DNA of 64,000 bases, from contig JADJDU010000030.1 in assembly GCA_016702505.1 (NCBI GenBank), positions 372,001-436,000 on the forward strand, written 5' to 3'. Numbering within the stretch: position 1 is the stretch's first letter; the number at the start of each line of letters is the position of its first letter. The stretch comes from Microthrixaceae bacterium. Lineage in GTDB: Bacteria > Actinomycetota > Acidimicrobiia > Acidimicrobiales > Iamiaceae. Both the position numbers and the translations under genes were made by a program. The notes under the pieces are model-generated. The model ran no database searches. It was not told the origin of the DNA and saw only the letters and a program-made list of their open reading frames with translations. Below, piece by piece: positions 35,442 through 43,457 of the stretch.

Positions 35442-36182
35442 TCAGCTCCGACGCCGCACTCGCCGGACTCGGTCACGGACGCCCCACCTGGTCACCAGCA
35501 CCAAGGCCTCACGAACGATGCTCGGAGACATCTTGGACACCCCGAGCTTGCGGTCCCGGAAAGTGATCGGGATCTCCACGATCCGGCCACCGGCCTTGAC
35601 GACCTCATAGGCCATCTCAATCTGGAAGCCATAGCCGTCGGCACGAACCCGATCGACCCCGATCTTCTCGATGATCGAGGTCCGGTAGGCCCGGAACCCG
35701 GCGGTGGCGTCTCTGATACCAAGCTTGAGCATGAAACCTATGTAGCGGTTACCCCACTGCGACAGGATCCGACGGTTCGCGGGCCAACCCGGCACCGCAC
35801 CACCGGGCACGTAGCGAGATCCGATGACCAGGTCAGCGGGGGCGGTCTCCAGTGTGGAGATCAGTTCGGGCAGCACCGCTGGGTCGTGTTGTCCATCGGC
35901 GTCCATCTCCACCAAGACGTCGTGACCGTGTTCCATGCCCCAGGCGAATCCGGCTCGATACGCGGGGCCCAACCCGGCCTTGGCCGGGCGGCGCAGCACA
36001 TGGATCTGGCCCAGCTCGGCTGCTACCTCGTCGGCCAGGTCGGCGGTGCCGTCGGGACTGCCATCGTCCACCACCAGCACGTGAGCATCGGGCACGACCT
36101 CACGCACTCGGGTGAGGGCGTTGCGGATGTTCTCGGCCTCCTGATAGGTGGGAAGGATCACGAGCGGCAACACGGGGGCCAC
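35442..36182 (-). CDS. Family 2 glycosyltransferase, polyprenol-phosphate mannose synthase-like
   Basis: 246 residues, close to the catalytic domain of Ppm1/dolichol-phosphate-mannose synthases. LVILPTYQEAENI, LVVDDGSPDGTADLA, AGLGPAYRAGFAWGMEHG, VEMDADGQHDP (DxD metal site), VIGSRYVPGG and GYGFQIEMAYEVVKAGGRIVEIPITFRDRKLGVSKMS are all conserved. No transmembrane region follows, unlike two-domain enzymes. Such proteins supply polyprenyl-phosphomannose for lipoglycan or protein mannosylation. The GTG at 36182 is chosen for size and the LPLVILPTYQE start. Confidence 0.88.
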   Translation of the reverse strand: MAPVLPLVILPTYQEAENIRNALTRVREVVPDAHVLVVDDGSPDGTADLADEVAAELGQIHVLRRPAKAGLGPAYRAGFAWGMEHGHDVLVEMDADGQHDPAVLPELISTLETAPADLVIGSRYVPGGAVPGWPANRRILSQWGNRYIGFMLKLGIRDATAGFRAYRTSIIEKIGVDRVRADGYGFQIEMAYEVVKAGGRIVEIPITFRDRKLGVSKMSPSIVREALVLVTRWGVRDRVRRVRRRS

Positions 36183-36201
36183 TCTACGGTCCACCGGCTC
36201 G

Positions 36202-36207
36202 TAGCAT
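36202..36207 (+). promoter_or_regulatory. -10 hexamer TAGCAT, leaderless-type promoter
   Basis: TAGCAT ends 6 nt before the ATG at 36214, with no Shine-Dalgarno site between. Confidence 0.45.
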
Positions 36208-36213
36208 CGCGCC

Positions 36214-36504
36214 ATGGACGACGACAGCCCCATCGAGTCCGCCGTTCCCCCCGCCACCGCTCGCATCCTGGCTTTCGCAGCCATCGTGTTGGCCGGAATC
36301 TGCGGCGGTCTGATCGGTTGGAAGTTCACCGCCCTCCAGGTCGACGACGGCAGCATCCTTCCCGGGGTCGGCGGCGTGGTCGGAGCGGTGGTGGCCGCGG
36401 GCGGTGTCGCCGTGTTGTCGGTTCTGGTCATGCGGGCCATGGGTGAGTGGCACACCATCCAGCAGACCGGTGACCCCGGTGCCGCCCGACGGGGCCGGTC
36501 CTGA
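36214..36504 (+). CDS. Small membrane protein, function unknown
   Basis: 96 residues with two transmembrane segments: ARILAFAAIVLAGICGGLIGWKF and VGGVVGAVVAAGGVAVLSVLVMRAM. The hydrophilic N-terminus is acidic, the C-terminus basic. It precedes the inositol-monophosphatase-like gene by 4 bp and diverges from the glycosyltransferase. Function not recognised. Confidence 0.75.
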   Translation: MDDDSPIESAVPPATARILAFAAIVLAGICGGLIGWKFTALQVDDGSILPGVGGVVGAVVAAGGVAVLSVLVMRAMGEWHTIQQTGDPGAARRGRS

Positions 36505-36508
36505 TTCC

Positions 36509-37351
36509 GTGACAACGACGAACACCCATAGCGCCGCGGCATCGGGTCCCGAGTTGTTGGCGGTGGCCCGGCCCGTGGCCGAGGAGGTGGCGGCCGAGCT
36601 GGTCCGAGCCCTCGACGGCGACCTCCGGGCCACCACCGTCTCGTCCAAGTCGACGGGGACCGATCTGGTCACCGAGATGGACCGTTGGGCCGAACGTCGG
36701 ATCACAGAAGCGATCTTGGCGGCCAGGCCCTACGACTCGATCCAGGGCGAGGAGGGGGCCGACGTGGAGGGGACCAGCGGGGTGACTTGGTGTGTCGACC
36801 CGATCGACGGCACCGTCAACTTCGTGCACTCGATGCCCGGGTTCTGCGTGTCGATCGCGGCTCAGACGCTCGGGCCCGAGGGCCGACTTCAGACCGTGGC
36901 CGCAGTGGTGGTGTCACCCATGCACCAAGACGTGTTCACCGCCACCCGTGATGGTGGGGCATTTCGCAACGATGCCCGGATCCGGGTTTCGGATCCACCG
37001 TCGCTGGCTCGAGCAGTGATCGGGACCGGGTTCGGCTACGACCCGGCCCGGCGACGACGCCAGGCCGCGGTGGTCGGCCGGGTGATCGACCAGGTTGCCG
37101 ACATACGTCGTAGCGGCGCTGCTGCCCTGGACCTGTGCTGGGTCGGGTGCGGTCGCCTCGACGGCTACTGGGAGGTCGGTCTCAATCCGTGGGACCATGC
37201 CGCCGCGTCTCTGGTGGCAACCGAGGCCGGCGCCCGCTGCGAAGGCATGCGGGGTGCCCCGCCCTCGAGCGACTTCGTGATCGCGGCTCCCGCGGCGGTG
37301 TTCGATGAGCTCCACGCCGTCCTGGCCGAATGCGATGCCATGACGGTCTGA
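36509..37351 (+). CDS. Inositol monophosphatase family protein
   Basis: About 280 residues. Metal- and substrate-binding motifs: STGTDLVTEMDRWAE, GEEGA, the signature WCVDPIDGTVNFVHSMP, and GLNPWDHAAASLVATEAGA. Activity could be on inositol phosphate, histidinol phosphate or fructose bisphosphate; the family cannot be split by eye. GTG at 36509, 4 bp after the small membrane gene. Confidence 0.9.
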   Translation: MTTTNTHSAAASGPELLAVARPVAEEVAAELVRALDGDLRATTVSSKSTGTDLVTEMDRWAERRITEAILAARPYDSIQGEEGADVEGTSGVTWCVDPIDGTVNFVHSMPGFCVSIAAQTLGPEGRLQTVAAVVVSPMHQDVFTATRDGGAFRNDARIRVSDPPSLARAVIGTGFGYDPARRRRQAAVVGRVIDQVADIRRSGAAALDLCWVGCGRLDGYWEVGLNPWDHAAASLVATEAGARCEGMRGAPPSSDFVIAAPAAVFDELHAVLAECDAMTV

Positions 37352-37400
37352 ACCACCGGCCCACGGCCTCATGCCACCTCTTGGGGGCCAGGCCCGGCAC

Positions 37401-37406
37401 TAGCAT
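37401..37406 (+). promoter_or_regulatory. -10 hexamer TAGCAT, leaderless-type promoter of mtrA
   Basis: TAGCAT ends 7 nt before the GTG at 37414; the 62 bp from the previous gene contain no Shine-Dalgarno motif. Confidence 0.5.
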
Positions 37407-37413
37407 CGCCGCT

Positions 37414-38094
37414 GTGGCGATCCGGATCCTGACGGTCGAAGATGACGAACGCATCCGCACGGCGGTGAAGCTGGCCCTCGAAGACGAGGGTTGGACGGTG
37501 GCCGAAGCCGAGAACGGCGAGGACGCTCTGGCCATCTTCAGTCAGTCACCTGCCGATGTGGTGTTGATCGACATCATGCTGCCCGACATCGACGGCTTCG
37601 AGGTGTGTCGGGCCATCCGCCGCCACTCCGATGTTCCGATCGTGATGGTCACCGCCCGAGACGACACCCACGATGTGGTGGCTGGCCTCGAAGCCGGAGC
37701 TGACGACTACCTCACCAAGCCGTTCGCCCCCAAGGAGCTGTCGGCTCGCATCCGGGCCTTGTTGCGTCGGGTCCGTTCGGCCGACCCAGGTGCGCCTCAG
37801 CTTCGCTTCGGTGATCTGGAGATCGCCCCCGATCAGGGCATGGTCCGAAGGGACGGCACAGAGATCCACCTGACCAAGACCGAGTTCAAGTTGCTGGTCG
37901 AACTGGCCACCTCACCGGGCAAGGTGTTCAGCCGAGAAGCATTGCTGGACAAGGTGTGGGGTTATGACTACTTCGCCGATGGCCGGCTGGTCGATGTTCA
38001 CGTGAGGCGCCTTCGCACCAAGGTCGAGGCCGATCCGGCCAACCCCCGCCACGTTGTGACCGTGCGCGGGCTGGGCTACAAGCTGTTGCCCTGA
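37414..38094 (+). CDS. mtrA: OmpR-family response regulator, MtrA-like
   Basis: 226 residues. Receiver domain with acidic pocket EDDE, phospho-acceptor Asp53 in VVLIDIMLPDIDG, Thr in VMVTARDD and Lys in YLTKPFAPKEL; C-terminal winged helix LTKTEFKLLVELATSPGKVFSREALLDKVWGYDYFADGRLVDVHVRRLRTKVE. Followed by a histidine kinase and a GerMN lipoprotein, it matches the mtrA-mtrB-lpqB locus of actinobacteria, which links wall homeostasis and division to gene expression. Confidence 0.9.
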   Translation: MAIRILTVEDDERIRTAVKLALEDEGWTVAEAENGEDALAIFSQSPADVVLIDIMLPDIDGFEVCRAIRRHSDVPIVMVTARDDTHDVVAGLEAGADDYLTKPFAPKELSARIRALLRRVRSADPGAPQLRFGDLEIAPDQGMVRRDGTEIHLTKTEFKLLVELATSPGKVFSREALLDKVWGYDYFADGRLVDVHVRRLRTKVEADPANPRHVVTVRGLGYKLLP

Positions 38095-38305
38095 GCACCA
38101 CCGCGTCTTCCTCCGCCTCGGCTGCCGGGGCCGCCGGGCCAGACCGGCTCGCGTCGGAAGGTTTCCCGACCGGAGATCCCTCCGATCCCCAGGCCGGTCC
38201 GAGGGCAAGAAGCGGCGACGGTCGTCGCGTGCCCCATCCCAGGGGGGAGCGAGTCGCCGCCGCCGCTGGCGGGGCCCGAGACTGGGGCTGCGGTCTCGCA
38301 TCGTT

Positions 38306-39706
38306 TTGGCCTTCACATTGAGCGCCGCGCTCATGTCTGCCCTATTGGCCGCCACCACCTGGGGTCTCACCCGGGAGAGCATCGTCAACCAACGTGAGGG
38401 CGTGGCCACCACCCAGGCTTTCCGACACGCCACTTTGATGACCCCGCAGTTGGCATCGGAGACCGACGACGAGCAGCTCCGGGCCACGATGGCGTCGTTG
38501 GAGAGCGAGAGCGCTACCCGGGCCCTGGTCCGTGACGATCAGGGTTCGTGGACCAACCAGACCACAGCCTTCGACGAGCGAGCGGTCCCCCGGGAGATGC
38601 TGGAGATGGTCGAGGCCGGCCAACCGGCGCGGATGCGGGTGAACATCGACGGCGAACCTCAGCTATTGATAGGTGTCCCCTTGCCCTCGGTTGGCGGGCT
38701 GTACTTCGAGTTCGTGTCCCTAGCCGACACCCAAGATGCGCTCGAGTCGCTCTCGGCTTCGCTTTTCGGGTCTGCGGTGGTCACCGCCATGGCCGGCGCC
38801 GCGGTGGGCTGGTGGGCCAGTCGCCGGACCCTCAAACCATTGGCTCAGGTTTCGGTGGCGGCCGAGGCCATCGCCGGTGGCCGGCTCGATACCCGCCTGG
38901 GCGCCGCCCACGACCCCGACCTGGGGGTGCTTGTCACCTCGTTCAACCACATGGCCGAGGTGTTGGAAGGTCGCATCGACCGTGACGGTCGGTTCGCGTC
39001 CGATGTCAGCCACGAGCTGCGGTCACCACTCATGACGCTGTCGGCATCGATCGAGGTGTTGGCGTCTCGGCGCGAGGAGATGCCCGACGCATCGGCTCGG
39101 GCCGCCGTCGACCTGATGGTGGCCGATGTGGCCCGGTTCAAGCAGCTGGTAGAGGACCTGTTGGAGATCTCCCGCTTCGACGCCGGCGCGGCCCGTCTCG
39201 ACCTGTCCGACATCCGTCCCGGCGAACTGGTGCACCAGTCTGTGGCATGGTCCCAGAGCCCCGATGTCCCTATCGAGATCGATCCGGAGCTGGCCGACGT
39301 GGTGGTGCGGGCCGACAAGCGGCGCCTGGTCCGGGTGGTGGCCAATCTCTTGGACAACGCCCGCAAGTACGGCGGAGGTCCGACCCGCATCGAGCTGACC
39401 CGGCTCCCGGCCGCGCTTCAGATCGCAGTGGAGGACGCCGGCCCCGGTGTTCCTGTCGAGGAGCGTGAGCTCATCTTCGACCGCTTCTCCCGTGGGGCGG
39501 GGTCGGGGCGCCGCACCGGCAGCGAGGGGGTCGGGCTGGGCCTGTCCCTGGTGGCCGAGCACGTTGCGCTGCACAAGGGGAGGGTGTGGGTCGAGGACCG
39601 TCGAGACGAGGAGCCCGGAGCCCGGTTCGTAGTCGAGATCCCGGTGGTATGGGCCGCGTTGGACGACCCCGATGATGCCGACGACGGAGACGAGGAGTTC
39701 GCATGA
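38306..39706 (+). CDS. mtrB: Membrane sensor histidine kinase, MtrB-like (5' end unresolved)
   Basis: As read, 466 residues: first transmembrane segment LAFTLSAALMSALLAATTWGL, an extracytoplasmic domain, a second segment (SLFGSAVVTAMAGAAVGWWA), HAMP (KPLAQVSVAAEAIAGG), then SDVSHELRSPL with phospho-acceptor His236, N box VVANLLDNARKYG, and G boxes EDAGPGV and GVGLGLSLV. The TTG at 38306 falls inside the first helix, and the frame stays open back to 38060 with no ATG, GTG or TTG. The region 38095-38200 looks coding in another frame (for example GPDRLASEGFPTGDPSDP), so a one-base loss near 38200 is likely. Confidence 0.88.
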   Translation: MAFTLSAALMSALLAATTWGLTRESIVNQREGVATTQAFRHATLMTPQLASETDDEQLRATMASLESESATRALVRDDQGSWTNQTTAFDERAVPREMLEMVEAGQPARMRVNIDGEPQLLIGVPLPSVGGLYFEFVSLADTQDALESLSASLFGSAVVTAMAGAAVGWWASRRTLKPLAQVSVAAEAIAGGRLDTRLGAAHDPDLGVLVTSFNHMAEVLEGRIDRDGRFASDVSHELRSPLMTLSASIEVLASRREEMPDASARAAVDLMVADVARFKQLVEDLLEISRFDAGAARLDLSDIRPGELVHQSVAWSQSPDVPIEIDPELADVVVRADKRRLVRVVANLLDNARKYGGGPTRIELTRLPAALQIAVEDAGPGVPVEERELIFDRFSRGAGSGRRTGSEGVGLGLSLVAEHVALHKGRVWVEDRRDEEPGARFVVEIPVVWAALDDPDDADDGDEEFA

Positions 39707-40266
39707 GCCGTTGGCTGATCACGCTGGCGGTGGCTCTGGCCGTGCTCGCCACAGTCGTGACCGGTTGTGGTGTGCCCATCGACGGTGAACCTCGCGCCAT
39801 AAGTCGCACAACCGTCGATCCCAGCGTGGATGACTCCCGGGTCACCCCCACCACCACAGACCGCCCTGGTGCCGCGACCGTCGCTGCATTCTTCATCGGG
39901 GATCAACGTCTGGTCGCTGTGGACTTCCCGGTGGAGGATGCTCCTACTCTGGCCGATGCCCTGGCCTTCACCCTGGGTGAGCCACCTCGGGATCTCACCA
40001 CCGCCCTGCCGTCGGGAACCAAGATCCTGTCCGCCGTCGTCGGCGACTCGGTGGCCATCGTCGACCTGACCAGCGAGATCAACGACATCAGCGGCCAGTC
40101 TCAAAAACAGGCCTATGCCCAGTTGGCGTTCACCACCTTCGAGTTCTCGGGTATGGACCAGATCCAGTTCCTGGTGGACGGCAAAATGGTCGACGCCCCC
40201 ACCGACAACGGCAACAAGGCGGTGGTCACCGCCGAGGACTACCCGACCCTTGCCCCCGGGATCTAG
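39703..40266 (+). CDS. GerMN-domain lipoprotein, LpqB-like
   Basis: 187 residues. Signal peptide MSRWLITLAVALAVLATVVTGC with a lipobox (VTGC, lipidated Cys about residue 22), a Thr/Ser linker, then a GerMN domain (VAAFFIGDQRLVAVDFPVEDAPTLADALAFTLG; AYAQLAFTTFEFSGMDQIQFLVDGK). Start overlaps the mtrB stop (ATGA). In mycobacteria LpqB interacts with MtrB and tunes its signalling; this protein is shorter and lacks the LpqB propeller. Its product may be processed by LspA encoded at 6 kb. Confidence 0.87.
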   Translation: MSRWLITLAVALAVLATVVTGCGVPIDGEPRAISRTTVDPSVDDSRVTPTTTDRPGAATVAAFFIGDQRLVAVDFPVEDAPTLADALAFTLGEPPRDLTTALPSGTKILSAVVGDSVAIVDLTSEINDISGQSQKQAYAQLAFTTFEFSGMDQIQFLVDGKMVDAPTDNGNKAVVTAEDYPTLAPGI

Positions 40267-40340
40267 GCCTGGATCCACCCTGTCCTACGGTTCCAGCTCG
40301 TCGGACCGCCAACACCATCGGCGGCCACACAGCTTCGGGG

Positions 40341-41384
40341 TCAGGTGCGGTCGTAGGGCACCTGGAAGATGGCGCTGGTGCGCAACATGGCGGGTTCGAC
40401 CATCTTCAGGTGACCAACAGCGTCGGCCACCTGAACCCTGGTGATCTCCCCGGCTTGGAGCGCCACCATCTGCCCCAGTGCACCGTCGGCCACAGCATCC
40501 ACGGTCGCCACCCCGAACCGGGTGGCCAGGACCCGATCGAAGGCCACCGGAGTTCCGCCCCGCTGCACGTGGCCCAGCACGGTGGTGCGGCTCTCGATTC
40601 CGGTGCGCCGTTCGATCTCGGCCGCAACCCGGTGGCCGATCCCGCCCAGGACCTGGTGGTCGTACACGTCGACTGGTATCTCCGGCATCGGCATGGTGCC
40701 CTCTACGGGGACGGCACCTTCTGCCACCACCACGATCGAGGACCAGTGGCCGCGCTGATGGCGGCCCGAGATCAACGAGGCCACGTGTTCGATGTCGAAG
40801 GGCTCCTCGGGCACCAGCGTCACCGCCGCGCCTCCGGCGAGGCCCGCCCAGGTGGCGATGTGGCCTACGTGGCGACCCATGACCTCGACCACCAGCACCC
40901 GGTCGTGGCTCTCGGCGGTGGTGTGGAGGCGGTCGATGGAGAACGTGCAGATCTGCACCGCGGTCTGGAACCCGAAGGTCATCTCGGTGAGACCGATGTC
41001 GTTGTCGATGGTCTTGGGAACGCCGACCACTGGGATGCCGTCGCGGTGAAGGTCCTTGACCACCCCCATGGAACCCTCTCCCCCGATGGCCACGATGGCG
41101 TCGAGGCCGTGACGGTCAACGGCTCGGCGCACCGCCTCGACGCCGTTGTCCATCTTGTATGGCTGGTCCCGGGACGTTCCCAACACGGTGCCACCTCGGG
41201 GCAGAAGACCCCGGCATGATTCGCTGGTGAGCGGCTCCCAGTCGTCGTTGACCACGCCCCGCCATGCATCCTTGAACCCGACGACGGTGCCTCCGTGTTC
41301 GATCTCCACGGTCCGAACCGTGGCCCTGATGACGGCGTTGAGCCCGGGGCAGTCTCCGCCCCCGGTGAGGATCCCGATGCGCAT
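40341..41384 (-). CDS. pfkA: 6-phosphofructokinase (ATP-type, group III-like)
   Basis: Phosphorylates fructose 6-phosphate. 347 residues: MRIGILTGGGDCPGLNAVIR, the nucleotide motif AIGGEGSMGVV, PKTIDNDIGLTEMTFGFQTAV (catalytic Asp), MGRHVGHIATWAGLAGGA and LGHVQRGGTPVAFDR. In this family the residue after the acidic position in GG(D/E)x separates ATP (Gly) from pyrophosphate (Asp) enzymes; Gly here indicates ATP. Start ATG supported by TAGGGT 7 nt upstream. Confidence 0.93.
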   Translation of the reverse strand: MRIGILTGGGDCPGLNAVIRATVRTVEIEHGGTVVGFKDAWRGVVNDDWEPLTSESCRGLLPRGGTVLGTSRDQPYKMDNGVEAVRRAVDRHGLDAIVAIGGEGSMGVVKDLHRDGIPVVGVPKTIDNDIGLTEMTFGFQTAVQICTFSIDRLHTTAESHDRVLVVEVMGRHVGHIATWAGLAGGAAVTLVPEEPFDIEHVASLISGRHQRGHWSSIVVVAEGAVPVEGTMPMPEIPVDVYDHQVLGGIGHRVAAEIERRTGIESRTTVLGHVQRGGTPVAFDRVLATRFGVATVDAVADGALGQMVALQAGEITRVQVADAVGHLKMVEPAMLRTSAIFQVPYDRT

Positions 41385-41391
41385 GGGTTGG

Positions 41392-41397
41392 ACCCTA
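41392..41397 (-). promoter_or_regulatory. -10 hexamer TAGGGT, leaderless-type promoter of pfkA
   Basis: On the minus strand TAGGGT ends 7 nt before the pfkA ATG at 41384, in the 66-bp divergent gap with glpK. Confidence 0.5.
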
Positions 41398-41436
41398 CCG
41401 AGCGTTGATCGCCTCCGATGACGGGTTCCGGGTCGG

Positions 41437-41442
41437 TAACCT
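41437..41442 (+). promoter_or_regulatory. -10 hexamer TAACCT, leaderless-type promoter of glpK
   Basis: TAACCT ends 8 nt before the glpK ATG at 41451, in the divergent gap with pfkA; no Shine-Dalgarno site. Confidence 0.5.
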
Positions 41443-41450
41443 GCGCCGCC

Positions 41451-42943
41451 ATGGCTGTGGTCATTGCTCTTGACGCCGGCACCACCGGGGTGCGGGCCAT
41501 CGCGTTCGACGAGTCCGGTCTCACCGTTGGTTCCCGTTACCGCGAGTTCACCCAGCACTTCCCTCGGCCCGGCTGGGTGGAACACGACGCCGATGAGATC
41601 TGGTCGGCCATGGTCGGGGTCACCGCCGAACTGATGGCCGCACTCGAGACCCCGGTGGCTGCCATCGGGATCACCGACCAGCGCGAGACGGTGGTGGCCT
41701 GGGATCGCACCACCGGCAAACCTCTGCACCGGGCCATTGTTTGGCAGGACCGGCGAGGCGCAGCCCGCTGTGACCAGTTGGCCGAGGACGGACACCTCGG
41801 TCTGGTCCGCTCCACTACCGGGCTGGTCCTCGACCCGTACTTCTCGGCATCCAAGATCGAGTGGCTACTGACCGAGGGCGGCGTGATGCCTGGGCCGAAC
41901 CTGGCCCTCGGCACCATCGATTCGTGGTTGCTGTGGAAGCTGACCGGCGGAGAGGTCCACGCCACCGAGGCCTCCAACGCCAGCCGCACCATGCTCTACG
42001 ACATCGTCGACCACCGCTGGTCGCCCGAGCTGTGCGGCCTGTTCGGGGTCCCGGTCGAGGCGCTGGGCGAGGTCCGTCCATCCAGCGGTCGTTTCGGCGT
42101 AACCCACGAACGGAGCGGGCTACCGCCTGGCATCCCGATCTCGGGTATCGCCGGCGACCAGCAGGCCGCCCTGTTCGGACAGGCGTGCTTCTCCCCGGCT
42201 CGACCAAGAACACCTACGGCACCGGATCGTTCGTGCTCATGAACGTGGGATCCACCTGTCCCGAACCGGTGGATGGTCTGCTCACCACCGTGGCCTGGAC
42301 CATCCCCGATGCTTCGGCCCCGGGGGGCCTGCGCACCGACTACGCCTTCGAGGGAGCGATCTTCTCGACCGGCTCGGCCATCCAGTGGCTACGCGACGGA
42401 CTGGGCATCATCGACTCGGCGGCCGAGGCCGGTCCCCTGGCGGCATCGGTGGACAGCACCGACGACGTGTTCTTCGTGCCCGCGTTCACCGGACTGGGCA
42501 GCCCGTGGTGGGACCCCTACGCCCGAGGCACCCTGGTAGGCGTGACACGGGGAACCACCCGGGCCCACCTGACTCGAGCGGTGGTGGAGGCCATGGTCTT
42601 CCAAACCCGAGACGTGGTCGATGCCATGACCGCGGGTTCGGGCTTCGAGGTGACCGGCCTGCGAGCCGACGGGGGCGCCACCGCCATGGACCTGCTCCTG
42701 CAACTCCAGGCCGACCAACTCCAGGTCCCGGTGCGACGCCCCATGGTCCAAGAGACCACCGCCCTCGGTGCCGCCTATCTGGCCGGCCTGGCCGAAGGGG
42801 TGTGGTCCTCCACCGCCGACATCGAGAACAACTGGGCACTAGACGCCGAATTCACCCCTCGCGCCGAGCGGTCCGACACAGACAAGGCCCACACCCGTTG
42901 GCTTCAGGCCCTCGACCGCTCCAGGGCGTGGGCCACCTCCTGA
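41451..42943 (+). pseudogene. glpK: Glycerol kinase, interrupted by a one-base frameshift
   Basis: FGGY-family kinase making glycerol 3-phosphate. The first part reads VIALDAGTTGVRAIAFDE, GITDQRETVVAWDRTTGKPLHRAIVWQDRR and GIAGDQQAALFGQACF up to about residue 248; the remainder (STKNTYGTGSFVLMN, TGLGSPWWDPYARGTLVGVTRGT, LRADGGATAMDLLLQLQAD) continues in the -1 frame. At 42193-42196 the run CCCC would restore the frame and the family sequence if it were CCCCC (FSPGSTKNTYG). Every other motif is intact, so this is probably a base-calling error or a very recent mutation. Confidence 0.9.
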
Positions 42944-42994
42944 GCAGGCCTCGGCCATCAGGACGTGGCGAAGGTCACTACCGCGGATCGGGAG

Positions 42995-43033
42995 CGATAA
43001 GCGTTGAAGCGGCAGCGCTAAGAGGCCGTTAAG
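42995..43033 (+). promoter_or_regulatory. Three phased CGNTAAG direct repeats, candidate KdpE operator
   Basis: CGATAAG (42995), CGCTAAG (43016) and CGTTAAG (43027) are spaced 21 and 11 bp, that is two and one helical turns, 42-80 bp upstream of the first kdp-region start. OmpR-family regulators such as KdpE bind direct repeats with this phasing. The assignment is inference. Confidence 0.4.
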
Positions 43034-43074
43034 GGCCCTTCCAAGCGGTCGTGAGCACCGGTAGGACGGGTGCC

Positions 43075-43206
43075 ATGACAACAACGATGCTGGCCAGGGA
43101 CCCGGTCCAGCCGGTGAGCCCTTCCGACGCGGGACTCGGCGGACGGTCAATGCACAACCCGCGGCACTGGCTCCACTTCCCGCTGGTGGAGGTCTCCAAT
43201 GCGTGA
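43075..43206 (+). CDS. Small ORF upstream of the kdp genes, unknown
   Basis: 43 residues: MTTTMLARDPVQPVSPSD... ending HWLHFPLVEVSNA. AGGACGGG precedes the ATG, and TAGGAC lies 7 nt upstream as a possible weak -10. Its stop overlaps the start of the next small ORF (ATGCGTGA), suggesting coupling. Not recognised; it could be a leader peptide. Confidence 0.4.
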   Translation: MTTTMLARDPVQPVSPSDAGLGGRSMHNPRHWLHFPLVEVSNA

Positions 43207-43371
43207 CCTCGCATTCCTCGCGCTGGTCGTGGTCTTCTTCGCCCTGATGACCGCCTACCTGAAGGCGTGTGTCGCCATCGTCGGCGCCGAGGAGCCCCCA
43301 CCTCGACCGGGGCCGGATCACATCCACAATCGACCGCGGTCACAGAGATCGTCACGGGAGGTCGGTCATGA
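43199..43371 (+). pseudogene. Small single-helix membrane protein upstream of kdpF, stop lost by an apparent missing C
   Basis: Starts MRDLAFLALVVVFFALMTAYLKACVAIVGAEE behind a perfect GGAGG. It resembles the tiny membrane proteins found before kdpF in some actinobacteria. As written the frame does not stop and would run into kdpA. Adding one C to the CCCCC run at 43295-43299 gives a 57-residue protein ending in VTEIVTGGRS, with its TGA overlapping the kdpF ATG. Confidence 0.55.
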
Positions 43372-43457
43372 GCGTCGACCATCTTCTCGGGCTGGCAGTC
43401 GCAGCCGGGGTCGTCGTCTATCTGGTGGTGGCCCTCCTCTTCCCGGAGCGCTTCTGA
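43368..43457 (+). CDS. kdpF: Potassium-transporting ATPase subunit KdpF
   Basis: 29 residues, MSVDHLLGLAVAAGVVVYLV then VALLFPERF: one transmembrane helix ending in the typical PERF motif of this lipid-like stabilising subunit. GGGAGG lies 6 nt upstream of the ATG, and the stop overlaps the kdpA start (TGATG). Confidence 0.9.
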   Translation: MSVDHLLGLAVAAGVVVYLVVALLFPERF

